A stretch of 37,236 nucleotides of DNA. Origin: Streptobacillus felis. Its GTDB lineage: Bacteria; Fusobacteriota; Fusobacteriia; Fusobacteriales; Leptotrichiaceae. Below the pieces are notes generated by a model. That model had not been told where the DNA came from. It made no database searches and saw nothing but the letters and a program-made list of their open reading frames with translations. This document shows positions 30,929 to 36,828 of the stretch, piece after piece. The stretch lies in contig NZ_LOHX01000307.1 of the NCBI RefSeq assembly GCF_001559775.1, positions 1 through 37,236 on the forward strand, given 5' to 3'. Position 1 is the first letter of the stretch, and each line of letters opens with the position of its first letter. A program made the translations under genes and the position numbers.

Positions 30929-30978
30929 GAGGGTTAAAACCCACAATATTTTGTGTTTTTTAACTCTCAATTTTTTTT
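30929..30978 (+). terminator. Terminator after miaB
   Basis: An imperfect 11-bp outer stem, GAGGGTTAAAA (30929-30939) with TTTTAACTCTC (30958-30968, one G-T pair), encloses a smaller CACAA/TTGTG hairpin. It is followed by eight T. It marks the last clearly chromosomal feature before the mobile element. Confidence 0.82.
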
Positions 30979-31048
30979 AATTTATTCTAATTCGTTTTAA
31001 TATAATTTACAATGGCTAACAGTTGGCTTAAAAAAATATAGAGTCTAT
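30979..31048. other. Probable left attachment-site region
   Basis: This short stretch lies between the miaB terminator and the integrase stop and should contain the element junction. It holds two direct repeats 11 bp apart (TGGCTAA at 31013 and TGGCTTA at 31024). A small inverted repeat (AGAGT/ACTCT, 31040-31058) runs into the end of int. No tRNA gene is present. The core cannot be defined without the right end. Confidence 0.35.
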
Positions 31049-32071
31049 TTAGTACTCTAATAAATTAATCACCTCTAAAAGATCTTCAATATCCCAGTGT
31101 GTATATACTCCATCAGTTACATTTGTTTCTTCATGACCGACAATGTTTTTTATTTTGGAAACACTTACATTTAGCTTTCTCATTTTAGTAATAAAAGTAT
31201 GTCTAATTGAGTGAAGATTTGATACAAAATCTTCTTCTCCATGCATTTTTTTGAAATTAACATGTATTGTTCCGTATTTAAGATTCTTGAATAAATGTTC
31301 GCCTTTGTTCATATTTTCTTTTATTATTGGCAAAATTTTATCGTGAATTGGTATTTTTCTATTTAAACCTGCCTCAGTCTTTGATCCAGTAATTAAATAT
31401 TTTTCTTTTAAAAATATATTTTTATTTTTAATACGGATTAAATCAATGGTTCTCATTCCAGTATAGAATAATATTAGAATCATTGCAGCATATTTATTAG
31501 TTTTCTTTTTATAAATATTCCATAATTTCTGAACAAATTCATTAGAATAAACACATCTATCTATTACTCTAATTTGGTTATCTGATCTACTTAAAAGAGC
31601 TGCTATATTATTGGTTGTTATTTCGTTTTTTATTGCATCTAAATAAATGTTTTTTAATACTATTAATGCCCTTTTAGTAGTTGAAACTGGATGTTCATCT
31701 AATAAGATTTGATAATCTTTATATTTCAAAAATATAAAAAGTTCTGTAAGTATTGGTTCAAATATAATGGTAAAAGCCCTTATATAATCTTCAACTGTTT
31801 TTTCAGTTTTTATATTTTTAGCATGTTTAGAATTTTTCCATAATTCTAACATGTCTGATAAAGTAAGTTCAGAATTTTCTAAATTATATTTTTTTAGATT
31901 AAAATCTCTTAAAATTGTCTCTGCTTCTTTTAGAGTTTTAGCTGAACCTATGACTTTTCTAGTAAATTTTCCTTTAGAATTAATGTATGCTGGTCCTCTA
32001 ACTATAAATGGTTTTCTTAGTGGTCTATTTTTAATTTTATAAATTGATCCTGTTCCGTTTGGTTTTCTCAT
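31049..32071 (-). CDS. int: Tyrosine recombinase/integrase
   Basis: Catalyses site-specific integration and excision of the element. The 340-residue protein has an AP2-like/arm-binding N-terminus (NGTGSIYKIKNRPLRKPFIV), a SAM-like core-binding region and the catalytic domain. Active residues are R207 (YTGMRTID), K231 (SKTEAG), H287 and R290 (LHSIRHTFITKM), H313 (VGHEETNVTD) and Y323 (VYTHW). All six catalytic positions are present, so it should be active. I start at ATG 32071 because AGGAG lies 10 bases before it; a GTG at 32080 is too close to that site. It points toward miaB, as expected for an integrase at the element's end. Confidence 0.93.
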   Translation of the reverse strand: MRKPNGTGSIYKIKNRPLRKPFIVRGPAYINSKGKFTRKVIGSAKTLKEAETILRDFNLKKYNLENSELTLSDMLELWKNSKHAKNIKTEKTVEDYIRAFTIIFEPILTELFIFLKYKDYQILLDEHPVSTTKRALIVLKNIYLDAIKNEITTNNIAALLSRSDNQIRVIDRCVYSNEFVQKLWNIYKKKTNKYAAMILILFYTGMRTIDLIRIKNKNIFLKEKYLITGSKTEAGLNRKIPIHDKILPIIKENMNKGEHLFKNLKYGTIHVNFKKMHGEEDFVSNLHSIRHTFITKMRKLNVSVSKIKNIVGHEETNVTDGVYTHWDIEDLLEVINLLEY

Positions 32072-32072
32072 T

Positions 32073-32392
32073 TTACTCACTCTCCTTTATTTTTTTAATC
32101 ATTTCAATTAGTAGAGTTGAGTAAATTTCTATATCAAAAAGTTTGAATAATTTATATACTTCTAAGTGATACTTAAAAGTTTTTTTTGTAATAATAAAAT
32201 CAAGAAATATATCTTTCTTTTTCTTATTTCTAGATAAATAAATCAATGAATAATAATAAATCCATGTATATTCATCTTTTAATAGTTTTTCTGAAACTAA
32301 AAGTCTTGGTTCATTAAAGATCCATACTATTTTAGCTTTCTTTTCATTAGAAAAAACATTTCTAACTTGTAATTTTTGCTTTTTTTTAGCAT
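32073..32392 (-). pseudogene. Small gene needing a -1 frameshift at an A8 tract
   Basis: An AAGGAG site (32406-32401) sits 8 bases before ATG 32392. That ATG frame stops after 21 codons. Eight A residues (32387-32380) begin four bases after the ATG codon. Shifting -1 there enters a frame that is open for about 100 codons to TAA at 32075-32073, just before the integrase ATG. The joined product would have 106 residues starting MLKKKQKLQVRN. It is basic and rich in aromatic and isoleucine residues, and contains KIVWIFNEPRLLVSEKLL. The long frame has no start codon of its own near its 5' end. I recognise no family. It may be a frameshift mutation, a sequencing error, or expressed by programmed frameshifting or polymerase slippage on A8. 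Confidence 0.6.
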
Positions 32393-32441
32393 AACAATCA
32401 CTCCTTAAATTTTAAAGTTAATATATTATGCCTCGATTTTA

Positions 32442-32789
32442 TTAAATTTTGTCTTTTAAAAATTTTTCTACATGCTTTAAATATCTTTTTATGTCTTTTT
32501 CAGACATCAAAGTAATTTTAGATAATAATGCTTCATTTATTGTTAAAATAGAATCTAAAATAGGGTTTGTATCATCCTTTTCAGTATTATTATCATCTAG
32601 TAAAAAATAGTTTATATCTTTTCCAAATATTTTTGAAAGAATTGTTAAATTTTCAAGTGGAATATTTTTTGTATATCCATTTTCATATGCTTTTATTTTT
32701 GACACATTTATTCCAGATAATTCTGCTAATCTTTCCATAGTTAATTTTAATCTTTTTCTTTCACTTTTCAATTTTTTATCTATAGACAT
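32442..32789 (-). CDS. XRE-family repressor, short form
   Basis: A 115-residue helix-turn-helix protein. The XRE domain spans about 5-62 (LKSERKRLKLTMERLAELSG, then INVSKIKAYENGYTKNIPLE) and ends IFGKDINYFLL. A helical tail follows, possibly for dimerisation. It lacks the Ser-Lys peptidase domain of lambda CI/LexA-type repressors, so it cannot self-cleave. Release probably depends on a protein partner, and a BRO-N antirepressor is encoded in the same element. ATG 32789 follows AAAGGAGAG. It faces away from the rightward genes across a repeat-rich control region, the typical place for the element's master repressor. Confidence 0.85.
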   Translation of the reverse strand: MSIDKKLKSERKRLKLTMERLAELSGINVSKIKAYENGYTKNIPLENLTILSKIFGKDINYFLLDDNNTEKDDTNPILDSILTINEALLSKITLMSEKDIKRYLKHVEKFLKDKI

Positions 32790-32811
32790 AAAAATCTCTC
32801 CTTTCAAAAAT

Positions 32812-32840
32812 ATTATAACATATAATTTAAAAAATATAAA
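32812..32840 (-). promoter_or_regulatory. Putative promoter of the XRE repressor
   Basis: On the minus strand, TATAAT (32817-32812) lies 17 bases from a weak TTTATA (32840-32835). It is about 23 bases before the start codon. Confidence 0.5.
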
Positions 32841-32996
32841 ATAAAATAGAAAATTTAAACGTTATTCTTTCTTAAAAACAAATACCCCTCAAATTTCAAA
32901 AATAAACCACCTAGGAGCATTGAAAATTGTTTTTTTGACAAATTATAGCTTAAAATACAAATTCCTCTAATACATACCTTAAATAGTAAATTAGCT

Positions 32997-33111
32997 CAGG
33001 GATAAAATATATCCCTGATAGTGTCTTTCGAAAAGCTAGTAAATACTACAGGGATAAAAATTATCCCTGGTGAAAAGCTAGTAAATACTACAGGGATAAA
33101 ATTTATCCCCT
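32997..33111. repeat. Three palindromic sites, candidate operators or iterons
   Basis: Three 21-bp sites lie at 32997-33017, 33049-33069 and 33091-33111. Each has CAGGGATA, a 5-base A/T centre, and TATCCCTG; the third ends TATCCCCT. Start-to-start distances are 52 and 42 bases, about five and four helical turns, so all face the same side of the helix. The last two also share an identical 30-base upstream stretch that starts GAAAAGCTAGTAAATACTA (33030 and 33072), a 42-bp tandem repeat. They fit operators of the adjacent repressor or initiator-binding iterons. Confidence 0.85.
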
Positions 33112-33144
33112 AGTATTAGTAAAAAAGATAACTTTATTAAAGTC

Positions 33145-33192
33145 TTATATTATATATTATTATATATTATTATATATATATTATTATATATA
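33145..33192. other. 48-bp pure A/T tract, candidate DNA-unwinding element
   Basis: An uninterrupted A/T stretch built from ATATTATTAT-like units. It lies 34 bases after the third palindromic site and upstream of the RepA_N genes. Palindromic repeats next to such a tract is the usual layout of a replication origin. The rest of 32808-33433 shows no convincing gene. Confidence 0.5.
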
Positions 33193-33375
33193 GAGAAGGA
33201 TTAAAAAAAATTAATAAAAATATATCAGAGAAAAAATAAACAAATATGAATTATCAATTTTTAAAGAAAAGTAATGTGTTATATTATTTAATAACTAACT
33301 ATATAATACAAGTTTATATATAAAAATTAAAAGTATTTTGATTTATACATAATCAAAAATAAAAATAAAAAGGTA

Positions 33376-33404
33376 TTGACTTAATCAAAAATATAGTGTA
33401 AAAT
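33376..33404 (+). promoter_or_regulatory. Promoter of the rightward element genes
   Basis: TTGACT (33376-33381) and TAAAAT (33399-33404) are 17 bases apart. The -35 is part of a near-palindrome, TTGACTTAATCAA (33376-33388). A related inverted repeat, TTGATT-N7-AATCAA, lies at 33338-33356. These could be a second class of operator for this promoter. Confidence 0.6.
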
Positions 33405-33433
33405 AGCTATATAAACAACAAGAGGAGATACAT

Positions 33434-33649
33434 ATGAAATTAACTGTTTGTAATGTTGCCAAAGAATTAAATGTTCATCCTATGAAATTAGCATGGGAAA
33501 TAAGAAATGGTGTATATGAATTTGCAAAAGCATATAAAAAAAATAAAAATTCTGCCAAGCATACATATTTTTTTGATTATGTTAAAACTATGAAATATAT
33601 TCACGAATATAAGGAAGCTGTGGAAATTTATGAGAAAGAAAAGAATTGA
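33434..33649 (+). CDS. Small putative DNA-binding protein
   Basis: A 71-residue protein, first of the rightward run, with a GAGGAG site before its ATG. Residues about 5-26 (VCNVAKELNVHPMKLAWEIR) read like a helix-turn-helix of the excisionase/MerR type. The rest is basic and aromatic, ending in a helix (EAVEIYEKEKN). By position it could be a Cro-like regulator, an excisionase or an early activator. The family is not recognised. Its last 20 bases overlap the next gene. Confidence 0.6.
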   Translation: MKLTVCNVAKELNVHPMKLAWEIRNGVYEFAKAYKKNKNSAKHTYFFDYVKTMKYIHEYKEAVEIYEKEKN

Positions 33650-33995
33650 ATATGAATTTTGCTATAGATTTTATGAAAATGAAATTTATGTTTATTCAAG
33701 AGAAAAAGGAAAAACAAATAAATCATATTGGGACTGGCAGTATTTATGTAGACAACAAAAATGTACATGGAGAAATTTATTTCAAGTATTTATGATAAAT
33801 AATAAATATAAAAAACTTGCTGATTACGAAAATAACTTATTTAAAATTGAAATTTGGGAAAACAATGATTATAGGATTACTTTATTTAAAAATAATGGCA
33901 TAAAAAATATAGAACTTGAACCATTTATACATTTTTCTAAAAGGGATAAAGAATTAGATAGTATTATTAAAACAAAAAGAAAGAAGAGTGAGTAA
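33630..33995 (+). CDS. Hypothetical protein, possible paralogue of the gene at 34776
   Basis: A 121-residue protein that is basic and aromatic-rich: NEIYVYSREKGKTNKSYWDW early and IEIWENNDYRITLFKNNGI late. By eye it shares a layout with the protein encoded at 34776-35150: NEI-x2-(F/Y)-x-REK-x-K-N in the first third and I-x-IW-x3-(D/E)Y-(R/K)IT near the C-terminus. Function is unknown. The start overlaps the previous gene by 20 bases and has only a weak ribosome binding site. Its stop abuts the first RepA_N gene. Confidence 0.6.
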   Translation: MRKKRIEYEFCYRFYENEIYVYSREKGKTNKSYWDWQYLCRQQKCTWRNLFQVFMINNKYKKLADYENNLFKIEIWENNDYRITLFKNNGIKNIELEPFIHFSKRDKELDSIIKTKRKKSE

Positions 33996-33996
33996 A

Positions 33997-34320
33997 ATGA
34001 GTGATTATTATTATGAGAGTGATGAAATTTTTGATGGCTATTTATTAATGCCTAAAAGCTTGATAAAAAAAGAACCGTATAGATTTATTAGTGATGGTGC
34101 TAAAATAATTTATTGTTTAATGAGAGAAAAAAGTTTTGTAGAAAAAGAAAGTGGAAAAAGTTTTATATTTTTCCAAAAAACTGAGATACAGGAAGTATTA
34201 AATGTTTCAAAAAAAAAGGCAACAAAAATTATAAAAGAATTGGAAAATGTAAATTTATTAGAAAAAATAAAAGATATTAAAAAGGGAACTAATATATATT
34301 ATATAAAACATTCAATTTAA
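33997..34320 (+). CDS. RepA_N-domain replication initiator-like protein 1
   Basis: A 107-residue protein with the RepA_N pattern: YLLMPKSLIKKEPYRFISDG, then AKIIYCLMREK, and a winged-helix segment TEIQEVLNVSKKKATKIIKE followed by LENVNLLEK and NIYYIKHS. RepA_N proteins start replication of many low-GC plasmids and some mobile elements. Only the N-terminal DNA-binding domain is present, and there is no C-terminal host-specific domain. I use ATG 33997, which follows AAGAAGAG; an in-frame GTG at 33988 is less likely. It is the first of two tandem paralogues. Confidence 0.75.
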   Translation: MSDYYYESDEIFDGYLLMPKSLIKKEPYRFISDGAKIIYCLMREKSFVEKESGKSFIFFQKTEIQEVLNVSKKKATKIIKELENVNLLEKIKDIKKGTNIYYIKHSI

Positions 34321-34331
34321 AAGGAGAAATT

Positions 34332-34760
34332 ATGAATTTAGATTATTATTATAGACATGAGCTTGACTTTTATGATTTTTTTGTATTTCCAAAAGCATTA
34401 ATAAGTAAAGAGCCATTTAAATATTTGTCTGGTGATGCCAAAATATTATATTGCTTAATGAGAGATAGAATGAAAAGTTCTGAAGAAAATGGTTTTTATG
34501 ATGAGGATGGTAAAGTTTTTTTTATATATACTATAAAAGAAGTATGTGAAGTAATGAATGTTTCTAAAGCTACATCACAAAAATTAATTCAAGAATTGAA
34601 AAGCTTAGAATTAATTGAAAAGAGAAGGAAATCTATTGATTCACCAAACTTTTATTATCTAAAGAAAGTAGATTTAAATACTAGAACTGAAAGAACAATG
34701 GAAGAAATAAAAGCAAATATAGAAAAATTTAGAAATATCGTTAAAAAACAAAATTTATAA
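34332..34760 (+). CDS. RepA_N-domain replication initiator-like protein 2
   Basis: A 142-residue RepA_N-type protein. FFVFPKALISKEPFKYLSGD and AKILYCLMRDRM are followed by the family-typical loop NGFYDEDGKVFFIYTIKEVC, which is more complete than in the upstream copy. Next come MNVSKATSQKLIQELK and LIEKRRKSIDSPNFYYLKK. A charged helical tail (about 118-142) replaces the usual C-terminal domain. It is clearly similar to the preceding protein and probably arose by duplication. AAAAGGAG precedes the ATG. Confidence 0.82.
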   Translation: MNLDYYYRHELDFYDFFVFPKALISKEPFKYLSGDAKILYCLMRDRMKSSEENGFYDEDGKVFFIYTIKEVCEVMNVSKATSQKLIQELKSLELIEKRRKSIDSPNFYYLKKVDLNTRTERTMEEIKANIEKFRNIVKKQNL

Positions 34761-34775
34761 TCAAGTGAGGTAGAT

Positions 34776-35150
34776 ATGAAAGAATTCTATTTGAAAAAAA
34801 ACAATAAAAATGAAATTATATTTTTCTTTAGAGAAAAAACAAAAAATTCATCAAGTAAAGAAATATGGATGCAAAAAATTGATGAAAATTCAAAAATTAA
34901 CGATCTTGATTCTAATGCCACTTTTAATAAATTGCTTTGTTTTCTAGAAGTTAAAAATAAGATAATACATACTTTAGATGATGTTAATATTACTATTTGG
35001 AGAGGTGAAGAATATAAAATTACAAAAATAGAAATGAATAAACAAATAACTGGATTACAATTTTCTATAGCTGATGAAAATTATATATGCACAGAAAATG
35101 AAATATATATAATAAATCAAAATAACAGCATAAATGAAAGGTTGGTTTAA
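34776..35150 (+). CDS. Hypothetical protein, possible paralogue of the gene at 33630
   Basis: A 124-residue protein not assigned to a family. It contains KNEIIFFFREKTKNSSSKEI, a middle LLCFLEVKNKII, and ITIWRGEEYKITKIEMN, which parallels the protein at 33630-33995. It appears to be a small beta-rich soluble protein. The two paralogue candidates flank the two RepA_N genes (order A-B-B-A), so the four may form a functional unit. It ends one base before the BRO-N gene. Confidence 0.6.
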   Translation: MKEFYLKKNNKNEIIFFFREKTKNSSSKEIWMQKIDENSKINDLDSNATFNKLLCFLEVKNKIIHTLDDVNITIWRGEEYKITKIEMNKQITGLQFSIADENYICTENEIYIINQNNSINERLV

Positions 35151-35151
35151 T

Positions 35152-35838
35152 ATGAAAATTTTAGAAAAAAAAGAAATTTTAGGTGTCGAACTAGTTATAT
35201 TTGGATCTGAAGTAAATCCAATGTTTAATGCTAATGAAATAGCAAAAATCATTGAAAATAAGAATGTATCTCAAATGCTTAAAGATGTTGATCAAGATGA
35301 GAAAAAACTTGTAATTATTACTAGAGCTGATGGAAAGCAACACAAATCATGGTATTTAACTGAAGAGGGGCTATATGAAGTTTTATTTGCAAGTAGAAAA
35401 CCAATTGCAAAAAAATTTAAAAAACAAGTAAAGGAAATACTTAAAAATATAAGGCAAAAAGGTGGGTACATAGTTGTTAGAAAAGAAGATAATGAAGCCA
35501 CAATTAAAGCTAGATTAGAAGGACTTATGAAAGAAACTGAACAAAGATTGACATTACTTGAAAAAAAAGTAAATGAATATGAAATATTTTTTGATGAAGG
35601 GAAAGCATACAACTCAGTTAATTTTCTAGCTAAAAAATATAATCTAGCAGTAGATGAATTAATTGAAAAATTAACTAAAAGTAAGTTTTTATATAGAAAA
35701 GGTGAAAAGTTATATCTTTATAGAGAACATCAATATAAAGGTTATGCTAAATATTTGAAAATAAAAAATAAAGATGTTTTAAAATTTACGCTAAAAGGTG
35801 AATCATTTATCGATAGTTTAATGAGTGATAATAAGTGA
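35152..35838 (+). CDS. BRO-N domain antirepressor
   Basis: A 228-residue phage-type antirepressor. The BRO-N domain (about 1-100) has NPMFNANEIAKIIENKNVSQ and WYLTEEGLYEVLFASRKPIA, followed by KKFKKQVKEILKNIRQKGGY. A coiled segment (about 112-142) leads to a KilA-C/ANT-like C-terminal domain (VNFLAKKYNLAVDELIEKL and HQYKGYAKYLKI). Such proteins typically bind and neutralise an XRE repressor. I use ATG 35152, which has GAAAGG 10 bases upstream; an earlier in-frame ATG at 35134 would overlap that site. The partner is probably the short repressor at 32442-32789. Confidence 0.88.
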   Translation: MKILEKKEILGVELVIFGSEVNPMFNANEIAKIIENKNVSQMLKDVDQDEKKLVIITRADGKQHKSWYLTEEGLYEVLFASRKPIAKKFKKQVKEILKNIRQKGGYIVVRKEDNEATIKARLEGLMKETEQRLTLLEKKVNEYEIFFDEGKAYNSVNFLAKKYNLAVDELIEKLTKSKFLYRKGEKLYLYREHQYKGYAKYLKIKNKDVLKFTLKGESFIDSLMSDNK

Positions 35839-35867
35839 TAATAATAAAAAATAAAGAAAATGAAAAA

Positions 35868-35893
35868 GAGAGATAATAAAATAATTATCTCTC
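35868..35893. repeat. Hairpin after the antirepressor gene
   Basis: A perfect 10-bp inverted repeat, GAGAGATAAT (35868-35877) with ATTATCTCTC (35884-35893), and a 6-base loop. It has no T run on the + side. On the minus strand it is followed by a T-rich stretch, so it might end leftward transcription or stabilise the antirepressor mRNA 3' end. The rest of 35839-36075 shows no gene I can support. Confidence 0.6.
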
Positions 35894-36075
35894 AGAATAT
35901 GCAAATATATTATAACATAAATTTAAAATTTTTCAAGTAGTTCAATTTTTTTAGTAATAACACTTGATGATAAGAAAAAAGAGATAAAGCATATGAAGAA
36001 ATAAAAAACTGTATAGGAGATGAAAAACAGATTAATTTTTAAAGAATTTAAAAACTATTTAAAAGGGGGAATAAT

Positions 36076-36351
36076 ATGATAAAAATATACTTAAATCAAA
36101 TAGCCCAAATATACAATCTATTACTTGAAATTTTTGAAGAAGAAGATAGTGACTACGTAGATTATAGAGTTATAAAAAATAAAGAAAGATCTATTGATAG
36201 GACTTTATTAAAAATAACTAATAATAAAGAAAAACAAATAGAAATTTATAATATTATTAGAAAAGATTTATTTAATTTTGAAGATAATACTTGGAAATCT
36301 CTATGTGATGATTTAAGAAGTAAAGGATATGAAATAACTGATGGAAAGTAA
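36076..36351 (+). CDS. Hypothetical acidic protein
   Basis: A 91-residue, mostly helical protein rich in D, E, K and I (LLLEIFEEEDSDYVDYRVI; then YNIIRKDLFNFEDNTWKSL). An AAGGGGGAA ribosome binding site supports the start. No family recognised and no membrane segment. It lies between the antirepressor and the first of the two CACTCTATA palindromes. Confidence 0.6.
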   Translation: MIKIYLNQIAQIYNLLLEIFEEEDSDYVDYRVIKNKERSIDRTLLKITNNKEKQIEIYNIIRKDLFNFEDNTWKSLCDDLRSKGYEITDGK

Positions 36352-36396
36352 TAATAAATATAAAGAAAATATTGATAAAAATTTATATAGATAGTT

Positions 36397-36423
36397 TTCA
36401 CTCTATATTTAACATAGAGTGAA
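36397..36423. repeat. Palindromic element, copy 1
   Basis: TTCACTCTAT (36397-36406) and ATAGAGTGAA (36414-36423) are perfect 10-bp arms with a 7-base centre. It closely matches copy 2 at 36779-36804 over a 26-base core. It lacks a T run, so it is not a simple terminator; an operator or leader hairpin is likelier. Confidence 0.8.
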
Positions 36424-36437
36424 TGAAAGGATTGAAT

Positions 36438-36479
36438 ATGCTAATTATTAAATATAAGAATAAAGGAAGGGACTTATAA
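36438..36479 (+). CDS. Possible 13-codon leader peptide
   Basis: ATG 36438 follows AAAGG by 7 bases. It encodes MLIIKYKNKGRDL and ends with TAA sharing its last base with the next gene's ATG. It lies right after palindrome copy 1. This could be a translationally coupled leader; chance occurrence is possible. Confidence 0.3.
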   Translation: MLIIKYKNKGRDL

Positions 36480-36709
36480 TGATAATAACAAATATAAAAG
36501 AAATTAAAGATTTATCTGATACAATTATACATAGAAAAAATGATGATAGAAAATGGATAGTAAGGACAATAGATATTTCTCAAAATGAATATAACTTTAC
36601 AAAATGTTCAATTAAACTTGAATCTATAGATAATAAATTTAAATATGAATTATTAGGATCTTTAGAAGAAATTATTAGTTTACTAAAACAATGGGAAGTT
36701 CCAGCATAA
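36479..36709 (+). CDS. Hypothetical protein
   Basis: A 76-residue protein (start MIITNIKEIKDLSDTIIHRK; end LLGSLEEIISLLKQWEVPA), probably a small mixed alpha/beta soluble protein. AAGGAAGGG precedes the ATG. No family recognised. It has the palindrome copy 1 and a possible leader ORF upstream, and a clear terminator downstream, so it forms its own unit before the methyltransferase. Confidence 0.6.
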   Translation: MIITNIKEIKDLSDTIIHRKNDDRKWIVRTIDISQNEYNFTKCSIKLESIDNKFKYELLGSLEEIISLLKQWEVPA

Positions 36710-36734
36710 AACTAGAGTATTTCTAGTTTTTTTT
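36708..36734 (+). terminator. Terminator before the methyltransferase gene
   Basis: A 9-bp stem, AAAACTAGA (36708-36716) with TCTAGTTTT (36722-36730), and a 5-base loop, followed by T to 36734. Confidence 0.87.
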
Positions 36735-36778
36735 ATAAGAAAAAATAAAAAAATAAGAAAAAATAATGAAAAAAAATT

Positions 36779-36804
36779 TTCACTCTATATTGAATATAGA
36801 GTGA
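36779..36804. repeat. Palindromic element, copy 2
   Basis: CACTCTATAT (36781-36790) and ATATAGAGTG (36794-36803) are perfect 10-bp arms around TGA. Compared with copy 1 it differs by only two central bases over TTCACTCTATATT-x-AA-x-ATAGAGTGA. It lies 25 bases before the methyltransferase ATG, in its promoter or leader. Confidence 0.8.
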
Positions 36805-36828
36805 TTAAAATATAGTTGAAAGGTGAAA

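Noticed and set aside
30979-31048. A tRNA gene as the integration target.
   Set aside because: No cloverleaf, CCA end or T-loop-like GTTCRA segment is visible in this stretch.
33145-33192. The A/T tract considered as a simple microsatellite or CRISPR-like repeat.
   Set aside because: No regular unit with spacers is present; units vary and the position beside palindromes and initiator genes is better explained by an origin or promoter-type element.
33246-33323. A 25-codon + strand ORF (MNYQFLKKSN...) in the element control region.
   Set aside because: No convincing ribosome binding site, very AT-rich composition that makes short ORFs likely, and no recognisable motif.
36020-36079. A 19-codon ORF (MKNRLIFKEF...) ending on the start of the gene at 36076.
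   Set aside because: Its AGGAG directly touches the ATG with no spacing, so initiation is unlikely; the frame is probably chance.
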